The notes under the pieces were generated by a model. It saw nothing but the letters and a program-made list of their open reading frames with translations, did no database searches and was not told the DNA's origin. The translations under genes were made by a program, and so were the position numbers. From NCBI RefSeq assembly GCF_007786475.1, contig NZ_VNJJ01000015.1, positions 1-64,000 of the forward strand: a stretch of 64,000 nt of DNA, in the 5' to 3' direction. Below, piece by piece: positions 8,686 to 16,996 of the stretch (positions within the stretch are counted from its first letter, which is position 1; each line of letters opens with the position of its first letter). Origin of the DNA: Cohnella terricola (GTDB lineage: Bacteria; Bacillota; Bacilli; Paenibacillales; Paenibacillaceae).

Positions 8686-10187
8686 ATCAATCCGAATGGG
8701 AGAAGCATCTCGAAGAGCTTCCGCTCGGCAGCGGCGGTTTCTCCCCGAAGTCCATGAAGCAAATTAAGGAGAGGATACGATTGGACGGTAAACGCAGAAG
8801 CCCCATCCGAGGCATAACGATCGCGGCAGTTTGCGTACTGTTGGCGGCCGGCGTCTGGGCGGTCGGGGATTACCGCCAGGCGCTCTTTCCGAGCTCGGGG
8901 GCGGCGAAAACAGACGAGCAAGAGTTTCGGCTGAGCGTGCAGTATGGGGACAAATCAAGCTTTATGATCCGGTTTGGCACGACGTATATGCTCGATCACC
9001 CGAAGGCGTCGTTCGAGGTCGCCGTACCGAGCGAGGAATACTTAAAGAAGCAAGACTTGGCCTCTTACAAGAAGTGGGTGAGCGAATCCAATGCGGACGT
9101 TCTCCGATTTCCGCTCGCTTTCGTCGACGACCTCGCCGCAGACGGCGTGATCGTTCCGCTTGACGATCTGATTAGGCAGGAAAAACTGGATCTCAAAGCG
9201 CTCTACCCGTCCGCGGTCGATCTGGTCAAGGAAGCGGGTAACGGGCGGATGTACGGCATCATCGATGATCTCGATATGAATATGCTGATCTACAACCGGT
9301 CGCTGTTCCAGAGCAAAGGCGTGCCGCTCCCCGAGAAAGGCGCAACGTGGGACGACATTGTCCGCTTAGCCGCACGATTCGAAGGTGCGAGCGACGGGGG
9401 CAAGCCGGCGTACGGCTTCTCGTACGGATCCATTCCGGATCCGTTTCGAATGATCTATGACATAGGGCAATCCCAAGGACTGTCAATCGTGGATGCGAAG
9501 GGTTACCCGCAAGTAAACAGCGCTTCCTGGAAGGCCATCTGGAGCCAAGTATCCGAAGGCATTCGCAAAGGTTGGATCAGCGATGAATCGCTGGATAATG
9601 CCGAAGCGTTAGACCCGTTAACGGCAGCGATCGCCGGCAATCCGTTCTATAACGGCCGCTCCGCGATGACATTGCAACCGTATCTTTCATGGTACGTCAT
9701 GAGCGAGGCGATCCAGCAAGGCTTGTTACAGGACGAATGGGATGCGATTCCGCTGAGCGCGCCTACCACGCCGGGCAGGATTAGCTCGCTGACCGACGGC
9801 ACGGTCTATGCCATTAACGCCAAGTCTCCCAATCAATTACAGGCGATGAAATTCATCCATTACCTAGCAAGCAAGGAACGTTCGACTAAGGCTGTCGAGA
9901 TGGGGGGGCCGCAAATGCTACTCGCGGCAGTGCCGGGCGTGAAAATAGAGGGCTCTCCAATCGGTCGCTATTACGAGTCCGAGCTGGACGTGTCCGCCGT
10001 GCTGCAGCAAGCAGAGCGTAGTCAGCTGCCCGAGTACAACCGTGTGATGAGCGTGCTGTCGGCGAAAGCGAACGCGGAGCTTCGGGACATTGCGGGCGGA
10101 CAGTCAACGGTCGATGAAGCGTTGGCCCGGCTGCAAGCGGATGCGGAACAGGCTGCGATTACCGGCGGGTCGGAGGCAAGCCAATGA
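8682..10187 (+). CDS. Membrane anti-sigma-like protein fused to solute-binding domain
   Basis: A 501-residue protein with three parts. A cytoplasmic stretch of about 42 residues carries GGFSPKSMKQIKERI, resembling other anti-sigma tails here. One membrane helix follows (residues 44-62, GITIAAVCVLLAAGVWAVGD). The outside part of about 420 residues is a family 1 extracellular solute-binding protein: DVLRFPLAFVDDLAADGVIV, GRMYGIIDDLDMNMLIYNRS, TWDDIVRLAARFEG and a late YAINAKSPNQLQAMKFIHYL are all typical. There is no lipobox, so it is anchored by the helix, not by lipid. No permease is adjacent. It probably senses a sugar or oligomer outside and controls the ECF factor inside; that role is inferred from the fusion and the ATGA overlaps. 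Confidence 0.8.
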   Translation: MNQSEWEKHLEELPLGSGGFSPKSMKQIKERIRLDGKRRSPIRGITIAAVCVLLAAGVWAVGDYRQALFPSSGAAKTDEQEFRLSVQYGDKSSFMIRFGTTYMLDHPKASFEVAVPSEEYLKKQDLASYKKWVSESNADVLRFPLAFVDDLAADGVIVPLDDLIRQEKLDLKALYPSAVDLVKEAGNGRMYGIIDDLDMNMLIYNRSLFQSKGVPLPEKGATWDDIVRLAARFEGASDGGKPAYGFSYGSIPDPFRMIYDIGQSQGLSIVDAKGYPQVNSASWKAIWSQVSEGIRKGWISDESLDNAEALDPLTAAIAGNPFYNGRSAMTLQPYLSWYVMSEAIQQGLLQDEWDAIPLSAPTTPGRISSLTDGTVYAINAKSPNQLQAMKFIHYLASKERSTKAVEMGGPQMLLAAVPGVKIEGSPIGRYYESELDVSAVLQQAERSQLPEYNRVMSVLSAKANAELRDIAGGQSTVDEALARLQADAEQAAITGGSEASQ

Positions 10188-11533
10188 GGGCGGCGGCCTT
10201 AAGGTCTCAAGGGCGCTTCCTTGTCATGGTGGTGTTGGCGGTTGGCTTGATCGCGGCGTCTAGCGGTTGCATAGGCAAGTCTAAACCTCCGCCAGAGCCA
10301 ACCGAGCTGACGATCGCGTTCATCAACCAGATGACCTTCGATGCTTTCTACAGCAGCACCTTCCAGTCCGTCTATCCGAATATGAAATTTAAGATCGTAC
10401 CGCTGGTGGATCCGATTTATTATCCCATCAATCCCGATTTCGGTTCCCCGCTTAAAGAAATGTTCGAGACGAAGAAACCGGACCTCGTTATTCTGTGGGA
10501 CGCGCAATACAAACACGCCGCCGATGCGGGATGGCTACGCGACCTTGAGAACATGGCGTCATTGAACAAGTTCGACCTCGGCACGCTGCACGAGGGGATG
10601 CTCGACAGGGCACGGAACAATGAGGAAGGTAAGCTGTACGGGCTTTCGCCTACCTTTAACTCCTCGGCGGTTTATTACAATAAAACGCTGTTCCAACGCT
10701 ATGGCGTGCCGCTGCCGGAGCAGGATATGACCTGGGACGAGATCCTGCGGCTGGCAGGGTTGTTCATAGACCAGCCAGGGGGCGAGGACGGCATCAGAGG
10801 CCTCAGCACAAAATCATTGACTAAGCCGTTCGACCTCATGTCCAATATCGCACGGACCGAAGGGATTGAGATGTACGACAAAGCCGCTAACCGCCTCACG
10901 TTCGACAGTAAATCATGGCATGCCCTTATTTCTAAGGTCATAGCCGCATACCAGCGCGGCACATTCGTTACCGAACCTTACAAGACAAAGGGCAAGTATA
11001 TCGGTCTGGACGAGATGCGCGATCGCGACCTGTTCGCGCATGGCAAGGCAGCGCTTACGGTCGAAAGCGATTATTACGTGACTGAGCTGAAGCAGCTTTA
11101 CGTAGACTTCGAGTGGGGCGTGCTGCCTGGGCCGGTCCAGACTCGGGACCCGAGCCGGGGCGGGGATATTTCGGTGGATACCATGTTTGCAATTCCAGCA
11201 AAGTCGGGTCATCCCAATGAAGCTTGGAAGCTTATCGAGGCAGTCATGTCGGAGAGAATGGGCGAAGTCTTTGCAGAGAGGGATTTCGGCCTACCCGTTC
11301 GGTTAAATGGAAGAATGGCGAAGAATCCGCTGTATGAGGTATTCTACAAGCTGCGGCCAGTACCGCTGCAGGCGGAGTATTCGATCGGCGCCAACGAGAA
11401 AGAAGAACTGACGCAGATCATTGACGACGAGACCGACGCGGCGATCGCGGGCCGCAAATCGGTCGACGACGCCATTGCGGCGATTCAGGAAGCAGGCTCG
11501 CGACTGCTTCCGGATCGCTCAAGACCGAAATAG
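10184..11533 (+). CDS. Extracellular solute-binding lipoprotein
   Basis: A 449-residue lipoprotein with lipobox AASSGC (Cys29) and a family 1 binding-protein body: KPDLVILWDAQYKHAADAGW, KLYGLSPTFNSSAVYYNKTL, DMTWDEILRLAGLF and MFAIPAKSGHPNEAWKLIEA. It is the third gene of the ECF operon and overlaps the fused sensor by ATGA. With no permease or ATPase beside it, it may pass a ligand to the sensor, compete with it, or serve a transporter elsewhere. A CUT1 importer with its own binding protein does occur at 38-41 kb, but nothing links the two. Confidence 0.88.
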   Translation: MRAAALRSQGRFLVMVVLAVGLIAASSGCIGKSKPPPEPTELTIAFINQMTFDAFYSSTFQSVYPNMKFKIVPLVDPIYYPINPDFGSPLKEMFETKKPDLVILWDAQYKHAADAGWLRDLENMASLNKFDLGTLHEGMLDRARNNEEGKLYGLSPTFNSSAVYYNKTLFQRYGVPLPEQDMTWDEILRLAGLFIDQPGGEDGIRGLSTKSLTKPFDLMSNIARTEGIEMYDKAANRLTFDSKSWHALISKVIAAYQRGTFVTEPYKTKGKYIGLDEMRDRDLFAHGKAALTVESDYYVTELKQLYVDFEWGVLPGPVQTRDPSRGGDISVDTMFAIPAKSGHPNEAWKLIEAVMSERMGEVFAERDFGLPVRLNGRMAKNPLYEVFYKLRPVPLQAEYSIGANEKEELTQIIDDETDAAIAGRKSVDDAIAAIQEAGSRLLPDRSRPK

Positions 11534-11545
11534 AGAGGAAGTAGA

Positions 11546-11572
11546 TTTGAGGGCTGCAACAGGTTGCCGTTG
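11546..11572. repeat. Dispersed hairpin element, copy B (left arm only)
   Basis: GAGGGCTGCAACAGG and then TTGCCGTTG, matching the left arm and loop start of copy C. The right half is absent and is replaced by the next terminator. Confidence 0.5.
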
Positions 11573-11582
11573 AGCGGAAAAG

Positions 11583-11620
11583 GCGCGCCATCCCCCGTCG
11601 GATGAGCGCGCTTCTTGTTT
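11583..11620 (+). terminator. Terminator of the ECF/binding-protein operon
   Basis: GCGCGCCATCC pairs with GGATG-A-GCGCGC (one bulged A) and is followed by TTCTTGTTT. Confidence 0.65.
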
Positions 11621-11674
11621 GCTAGTTTCAGGATTCGCTTGCTGCCGAATTATTAACAGATCAGCTTTTGGAAA

Positions 11675-12295
11675 TCAAATCTTCCTAGCAATAATGAAAT
11701 ATTCTTGAGAACTTTTCTTCAAGCAATTCGATTCGACAATTGAAAAATTCCCTTCCTCAATTGTATCGACTAAATTGCGTATTTTAAATGATCTGATATT
11801 CGGCATTAAACCAACTCTGCCTGCAAACAATAACAGGTTTTTTAGAACGATCTTTTCTCCCACGCATGGTGTTGCAGAAATCAATAATCCTCCCGGTTTC
11901 AACAGTTCATTCATTCTCTGCAGAACGGTCTGTTCATCTTCCAACAAATGCAGAACATGAAAGGCCATGACGACATCGAATGAGCCTTTTTCATACCTTT
12001 TATCAAAAATGGTTGTGTGAGCATAGTTAATATTTGCAATGTTCCGCTCTTTTGCCTTGTTTTCGGCAATTGCGATCATATTAGAAGATATATCAATCGC
12101 ATGAATCCCTTTCACATAATCTGCAATTTCATTTGATATCAATCCCGTCCCACAGCCGTAATCCAAAACAATGTCGCTTATTTTGAGATGCGTTTTCGTT
12201 CTTTTTTTTATATTGATGTAAGTTTGTTCATCCTTCATCTCTATTTGATCATATTTGCTTGCTGTTTTGTCCCAAAAACTTTCTGATTTATTCAT
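11675..12295 (-). CDS. Class I SAM-dependent methyltransferase
   Basis: A 206-residue methyltransferase. Motif I is VLDYGCGTG near residue 43, the acidic end of strand 2 is HAIDIS, and the post-II/III region is FDVVMAFHVLHLLED followed by LLKPGGLLI. This is the UbiE/methyltransf_11 type; the acceptor is unknown. It starts five bases after the DUF4386 gene and shares its promoter. AAGGTG sits upstream of the ATG. This operon is AT-richer than the ABC genes that follow it. Confidence 0.9.
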   Translation of the reverse strand: MNKSESFWDKTASKYDQIEMKDEQTYINIKKRTKTHLKISDIVLDYGCGTGLISNEIADYVKGIHAIDISSNMIAIAENKAKERNIANINYAHTTIFDKRYEKGSFDVVMAFHVLHLLEDEQTVLQRMNELLKPGGLLISATPCVGEKIVLKNLLLFAGRVGLMPNIRSFKIRNLVDTIEEGNFSIVESNCLKKSSQEYFIIARKI

Positions 12296-12300
12296 TTCAG

Positions 12301-12999
12301 TTACACCTTCTTTTCTAGAGCATCCGCCCGGTTGAAACCTTTAATGATTAGCCATATAGCCAGAACCAATTGTTGAAAGGCAATTGGAATGTTCAACATC
12401 ATGTATGTTGCATCCAGACCGATGAAGCGAATCATAAATAATAAGCTTGCCAATATGGACAATGCGGACCCAAGAATACCCGAAACGGATAACCAACGTG
12501 GGACTAATTTTGTTTGGTAAAATATGCGGTTAATCAAGAACATAGCCACAACAAATGCAAGTGTCGTTGCCACATGGTTCACCAAATCACGTCCTTCCCG
12601 TAACAATCCGCCCAGGGACTGAAAGTACGAACCATTCAGGGTTCCAACTTTTGCAAATTCGTGGCTTAACGTTAATAGCAATAGAAGAATGATTACACCA
12701 ATAATTATGAACACACCCGCAATGATGCCGAAAGCAACAGAACCAAGAGCCAAACCTTTATTATGCTTACTTAAGATCGGATACAACACAATTGGAACGA
12801 CAACATAGGTGACGACCATTAACAACTGGAAAATCACTCCTATTTGTACCTGGTTTTCATTAATAGAAGCCTTGACAAGGTAGTCCGCTCCATCTATAAC
12901 AGGCACAACACTAAATATACCTGTAACCAACCCGGCTATTAATAACACCCCAGTAATTACTGCAGACCTTCTACCTGAATTTGTACTCTTCCTCAACAT
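12301..12999 (-). CDS. DUF4386 family membrane protein
   Basis: A 232-residue protein with about six membrane helices, starting SAVITGVLLIAGLVTGIFSV and ending with a helix and a short basic tail. The pattern NHVATTLAFVVAMFLINRIF and LVPRWLSVSGILGS is the hallmark of DUF4386 proteins. Their function is unknown; they often accompany small regulators. The start is set by GGAGGTTAATT before the ATG. It is first in a two-gene operon with the methyltransferase, behind the promoter at 13164-13192. Confidence 0.88.
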   Translation of the reverse strand: MLRKSTNSGRRSAVITGVLLIAGLVTGIFSVVPVIDGADYLVKASINENQVQIGVIFQLLMVVTYVVVPIVLYPILSKHNKGLALGSVAFGIIAGVFIIIGVIILLLLLTLSHEFAKVGTLNGSYFQSLGGLLREGRDLVNHVATTLAFVVAMFLINRIFYQTKLVPRWLSVSGILGSALSILASLLFMIRFIGLDATYMMLNIPIAFQQLVLAIWLIIKGFNRADALEKKV

Positions 13000-13138
13000 A
13001 ATTAACCTCCTTATAAAGGACGTGTGAATTAAGAGGTCAAAGAAGTATTTCCCTCTTCTCGATAGCGAAGATTCGTAATGAGCGGAACCATGGATAATAT
13101 AAACCCGAGGAAAATCTCGTCTCCTGATTAAAGTATAT

Positions 13139-13155
13139 TTTACAAAATGTGTAAA
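13139..13155. promoter_or_regulatory. Operator-like palindrome downstream of promoter
   Basis: TTTACA and TGTAAA in perfect inverted repeat around 5 bases. It lies just downstream of the -10 box of the minus-strand promoter, where a bound repressor would block transcription. Confidence 0.55.
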
Positions 13156-13163
13156 CTATTCGC

Positions 13164-13192
13164 AATATAATTAAAACTAGATCCTTTGTCAA
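13164..13192 (-). promoter_or_regulatory. Consensus sigma-A promoter of the DUF4386 operon
   Basis: On the minus strand TTGACA, 17 bases, then TATATT. The distance to the DUF4386 start leaves a leader of about 155 bases. Related TTTACA motifs lie on both sides. Confidence 0.75.
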
Positions 13193-13198
13193 GTTTAT

Positions 13199-13214
13199 TT
13201 TACAAATTGTGATG
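13199..13214. promoter_or_regulatory. Second, imperfect operator copy
   Basis: ATTTTACAAATTGTG here repeats ATTTTACAAAATGTG at 13137-13151 exactly 60 bases away. Only one arm of the palindrome is kept. It lies upstream of the -35 box. Confidence 0.45.
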
Positions 13215-13231
13215 GCTTGCAAACAACAATC

Positions 13232-13252
13232 TGGAGCGATTGGATTAGTTAA
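13232..13252 (+). pseudogene. Short WSDWIS gene remnant
   Basis: TGGAGCGATTGGATTAGT reads WSDWIS and then stops. The bases match the remnants at 3209 and 18146. Too short to be functional. Confidence 0.35.
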
Positions 13253-13299
13253 GCGGGGAAAAAGGTGGCGACAGGAGAAGAATAAGAACCGAGAGGGCA

Positions 13300-13388
13300 C
13301 GTCGGACACGGGTTTGAGGGCTGTGGCAGGTTGCCCGTTGGGGGCCTGTTGCGGCCCTCATTGGCGTTCTCGTTCAACAGCTTGCAAA
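13300..13388. repeat. Dispersed hairpin element, copy C (complete)
   Basis: The most complete copy. The left flank is CGTCGGACACGGGTTT. GAGGGCTGTGGCAGG pairs with CCTGTTGCGGCCCTC (three G-U pairs). The tail is ATTGGCGTTCTCGTTCAACA followed by GCTTGCAAA. The gap 13000-13546 thus holds a promoter, operators, a gene remnant and this element, but no gene. Confidence 0.75.
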
Positions 13389-13546
13389 TACCTCAATTCG
13401 GAGCATGGCATAAGATGACGGAACGGAAGAGGCATATATTTCTAGGGAAACGCAGAAAATGCCAAACTTTTCTGGTAGAATTGCCGTATTTATAGTTTAG
13501 GTGTAGGTTCGACTATCTAAAAATACATCATGAAAGGAGTGACGTC

Positions 13547-14260
13547 ATGCTGCGTGTAGAAGGTTTATCCCATGCTTTTCGGAATGGCACAGAAACGACA
13601 ACTGTATTACAGCACATTAATTTTCATGTGAGGCAGGGTGAGATCGTCGCTCTTCTTGGAAGCTCGGGCTCGGGCAAATCAACGCTGCTCAATCTGATGG
13701 CCGGCTTGATGAAGCCGACGGAAGGCGATATTTACATATCGGATCACAATATCGTGAAGATGAACGAGAATCAGCTTTCCGAGTTTCGCCGTAAACATAT
13801 CGGTTTTATATTTCAGGCATACGAGCTGATCGCGAATCTGACGGTTCGCGAGAATGTCGAGTTGCCCCTTGTGTTCCAATCGGTCTCGCCCTCAATCCGG
13901 AAGCAGAAGGCTCTGTCGCTGCTTGAGCAAGTAGGCATTCCCGAGAAGGCGGAGCTGTTCCCTTCGCAATTATCCGGAGGCCAGCAGCAGCGTGTCAGTA
14001 TAGCGCGCTCTTTAATTACCGAGCCATCGGTCATCTTTGCGGACGAGCCTACCGGTAATCTGGATACAAAGACGGAAGAGGAAATTCTGGCGATATTGAA
14101 ACGGCTGAACAGCATGATGAAAACAACGTTCGTCATTGTTACGCACGAGAGGGAAGTTGCGGCTCAGACACAGCACATTATTTCGCTGCGGGACGGCTAC
14201 CTGATCACGGATCGGGACCCATCTGACGCCATGCCGTTGGCGGGGGTGACGACAGGATGA
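13547..14260 (+). CDS. ABC exporter ATPase, MacB/LolD type
   Basis: A 237-residue ATP-binding subunit. Walker A is GSSGSGKST (residues 38-46), the signature is LSGGQQQR, Walker B is VIFADEPTGNLD, and the H-loop is IVTHER. The MacB/YknY-like type energises export of peptides, drugs or envelope components. AAAGGAG precedes the ATG by about 8 bases. It overlaps the permease gene by ATGA, and a membrane-fusion protein follows, giving a three-part exporter in the order ATPase, permease, adaptor. Confidence 0.95.
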   Translation: MLRVEGLSHAFRNGTETTTVLQHINFHVRQGEIVALLGSSGSGKSTLLNLMAGLMKPTEGDIYISDHNIVKMNENQLSEFRRKHIGFIFQAYELIANLTVRENVELPLVFQSVSPSIRKQKALSLLEQVGIPEKAELFPSQLSGGQQQRVSIARSLITEPSVIFADEPTGNLDTKTEEEILAILKRLNSMMKTTFVIVTHEREVAAQTQHIISLRDGYLITDRDPSDAMPLAGVTTG

Positions 14261-15642
14261 GGATTGGCGATCTTACGCGGCTGTCATGGGATCAGGTCAG
14301 ACGCCGGAAAGTCGTGACCGCTTTGTGCGCCGCCGGACTATCGATTGGCTGTGCCGCGATTATACTCGCCCTCAGTATAGGAGAGTCTGCTCAGCAGTAC
14401 ATCGAAACCGAGATGAACAGCTTCTTCAAGATGGACGAGATTACGGTGACAGCCAATGAGGGCGTATCGGCCAGTGGAGGCCAGGGGGGTCAGGCAAGCG
14501 GCGGAAATCCGGCGGTGGGCGACGATTCTCTGGATCGCGGCAAGCTGACCGACCAGAAACTGGCGATTATGAAGAATATGAAGCATGTGACGGCAGTGGC
14601 TCCCTTTCAGCAGATCAATTATATGGAAATGTCCACAACGGACAACCGGAAGAGCTATGTAGAAGTGATCGGGACGGACCTGGGTATGCTGGAGGCCTTC
14701 GACAAGCCGTTCATGAATGGCGGGCCTTCAGATCTGATCGGTACCATCGTGCTGAGCTATGGGGCGACATTGGGGCTGGCCGATGCCGAGGCGCGCGATA
14801 AGCTGATCGAGCAGTTGAACCGCAATCCTTATGACAGCACCCTGGTCGAGCAATATGAGAAAATGAATCGGATGCCGGCTTCCCTATTCCAGCGGCAGGT
14901 CCAGTTTCTCGGTTACTCGAATGACGGAAAGGTCAATCAAACCTCGCAGCTGCGCGTAACCGGTGTATTGAAGAAGCCGAAGGGCGTAAGCGAGAATGCG
15001 GTTGCTTACGACAAGAAAGCTTACGTATCGCTTGAGACGGCGCAGATGATGAAGCGCGAGTTGAATATGGGCCGAGGCGGGATGGCCGATGAAGCATCAT
15101 ATAACTCCGTTATTGTAAAGGTGGACAGTCAGGAGAACGTCGAGCAGGTGGAGCGACAGATTAAGAAGCTTACTCTGAATACGCAAACGAATTTGCAGCA
15201 GAAGGAACGGCTTGCCGAGCAATTCAGCATTATTAAAGCAGTAGCGCTTGGCGGCGGCGTATTTATTCTCATCATTGCTTCGATTTCGATCGTGGTGGCC
15301 ATGACGATGTCGACTTACCAGCGGCGCCGCCAGATCGGCATTATGAAGGTGCTTGGGGCGAATTTGGCGCAAATCCGCAACATGTTCATCTTCGAAGCGG
15401 CGCTGCTTGGCCTGCTTGGTGGCTTGCTCGGCATCTTGTTCTCCTATTGGATCGTATGGGGAATCAATGCCTTAATCCAGTCCATGTCCGGCGGCAGTCA
15501 GGATGCCGTCATTATCTTTGTTCCCTTGATGGCCATTCCGGTTGGCATGGCGTTCGCGATTCTGACCGGCGTCATATCGGGAATCTATCCGGCGGTGAGC
15601 GCTTCGCGCACCGATGCGCTGACGGCCATTCGACGGGATTAG
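14257..15642 (+). CDS. MacB-like ABC permease (FtsX domain)
   Basis: A 461-residue permease with the MacB layout: one N-terminal helix (VVTALCAAGLSIGCAAIILA), a large outside domain to about residue 330, then three helices of the FtsX domain (GGGVFILIIASISIVVAMTM; IFEAALLGLLGGLLGILFSY; MAIPVGMAFAILTGVISGIY). The outside part includes a Gly/Ser-rich insert near residues 70-90. MacB-type proteins work as dimers that transmit force to the outside and do not form a classical channel. It is translationally coupled to the ATPase gene. Confidence 0.93.
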   Translation: MRIGDLTRLSWDQVRRRKVVTALCAAGLSIGCAAIILALSIGESAQQYIETEMNSFFKMDEITVTANEGVSASGGQGGQASGGNPAVGDDSLDRGKLTDQKLAIMKNMKHVTAVAPFQQINYMEMSTTDNRKSYVEVIGTDLGMLEAFDKPFMNGGPSDLIGTIVLSYGATLGLADAEARDKLIEQLNRNPYDSTLVEQYEKMNRMPASLFQRQVQFLGYSNDGKVNQTSQLRVTGVLKKPKGVSENAVAYDKKAYVSLETAQMMKRELNMGRGGMADEASYNSVIVKVDSQENVEQVERQIKKLTLNTQTNLQQKERLAEQFSIIKAVALGGGVFILIIASISIVVAMTMSTYQRRRQIGIMKVLGANLAQIRNMFIFEAALLGLLGGLLGILFSYWIVWGINALIQSMSGGSQDAVIIFVPLMAIPVGMAFAILTGVISGIYPAVSASRTDALTAIRRD

Positions 15643-15684
15643 AAGCAAGTGATGCGATGCTATTAGATAGAAGGGGTAGAAGAG

Positions 15685-16767
15685 ATGAAGAAGAGAATAA
15701 AATGGCTCGTCATCGGGCTTGTCCTAGTTGGGATCAGTTACGCCTTATATTCGATATCTCGGCCGGCAAAGCCGATGGATCCGATGGAAGCCTCGCAAGC
15801 GATTACGTTCGAGGTGACGACCGAGACGCTTGTCAATACGATTGAAGTAAAGGGCAAGTCGCTGTATGAGCAGGAAACCTTTGTTTACGCGCCATTCAGC
15901 TCGAAGGTTATGAGTTGGAACGTGGAGGACGGGCAGCAGGTCAAGAAAGGGGACGTTCTGTTCAAGCTTGATCAGACGGCGCTGCAGAATGAAATCTCCC
16001 AAGAGGAAGCCGCCCTTCGCAAGGCGGATCTCGAAGCGAATCTCAAGGCATACATGTCGGAGCTGGACGAAGAGGGCATGACAATCGGCACGACGGAAAC
16101 AGAGCGAAAGCGGGCGCACGCGACGAAGGAGATCGGCCGGCTGACACAGGAGCTGAACGATGTAACCAAGTCGATCCAGCGCAAGACGCTGGCGGAGAAG
16201 CAGACTCTGCTTGGGAAGTCGGAATACCGCTCGCCAGCTGCGGGCATATTCCTCTACGATACGTCGAGCAAGCGGCCGCAAGCGGTTGGTGACAACCAAT
16301 ACATAGGCAAAATTGTCGACCTCAGCAAGCTGCAGTTCATCGCGCTTGTCGGCGAGCAGGATGTCTTCCGCATCAAGCCGGATATGCAGGTTCAAGTGAA
16401 GATGAATGCGATGAAGGATTTGAAGCTGTCGGGCAAGGTGCTGCGCGTATCGAAATTCGCCAAAACCGGCACCGATCAGAACAACATCGAACAGGCGGCC
16501 CAGTTCGAGGTAGTAATCGCACTGGAACCGAATGAATATTTGATCGCAGGCCTTAGCCTCAATGGGCAGATCGAAACCGAACGCAAGAAGGATGTAACGG
16601 TCGTGCCGACGATTGCCGTCATGCGGGAGAAGGACTCCTATTACGTCATGGTGGATAAAGGAAATGGACAGTTCGAGCGTCGGGATATTAAGATCGGCAT
16701 GGAGACGCCCGAGAAGACGGAAGTGCTGGAAGGCTTGAAGAAGGGCGACACGATCGTGCTGCAATAA
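15685..16767 (+). CDS. HlyD/MacA-like efflux adaptor
   Basis: A 360-residue membrane-fusion protein. It has an N-terminal anchor helix (WLVIGLVLVGISYALYSI), a lipoyl-like half EDGQQVKKGDVLFKLDQT, a coiled coil near residues 105-175 rich in Glu/Lys, a second barrel half, and a C-terminal domain ending GLKKGDTIVLQ. It completes the exporter, 42 bases after the permease gene. In Gram-positive bacteria such adaptors (YknX type) extend the permease through the wall. Neighbours give no clue to the substrate. Confidence 0.9.
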   Translation: MKKRIKWLVIGLVLVGISYALYSISRPAKPMDPMEASQAITFEVTTETLVNTIEVKGKSLYEQETFVYAPFSSKVMSWNVEDGQQVKKGDVLFKLDQTALQNEISQEEAALRKADLEANLKAYMSELDEEGMTIGTTETERKRAHATKEIGRLTQELNDVTKSIQRKTLAEKQTLLGKSEYRSPAAGIFLYDTSSKRPQAVGDNQYIGKIVDLSKLQFIALVGEQDVFRIKPDMQVQVKMNAMKDLKLSGKVLRVSKFAKTGTDQNNIEQAAQFEVVIALEPNEYLIAGLSLNGQIETERKKDVTVVPTIAVMREKDSYYVMVDKGNGQFERRDIKIGMETPEKTEVLEGLKKGDTIVLQ

Positions 16768-16893
16768 GCATGCGATCTCGTCCGTATATAGGCCGGGAAC
16801 CATTGCCGCAGTATAGATGCGGCCGGATTCCCGGCTCTGCCGCGAGAATCCGGTGGCGACGCGGGGAAGAGGAGCAGTTATACAGGTTGTGAC

Positions 16894-16931
16894 AAGGAGT
16901 ACGTCGTCGCTCATGTGACGATGTACTCCTT
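16894..16931. terminator. Strong terminator after the ABC exporter
   Basis: AAGGAGTAC-G-TCGTC pairs with GACGA-T-GTACTCCTT and runs into TGCTTT. Another nested hairpin without a T run (GCCGGGAA and TTCCCGGC) lies about 100 bases before it. Confidence 0.7.
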
Positions 16932-16996
16932 TGCTTTGTGTCCAGGAGTATCGAAGGCACTTTGCACTTGCATGCGATTCCACTTGATTTACAACC

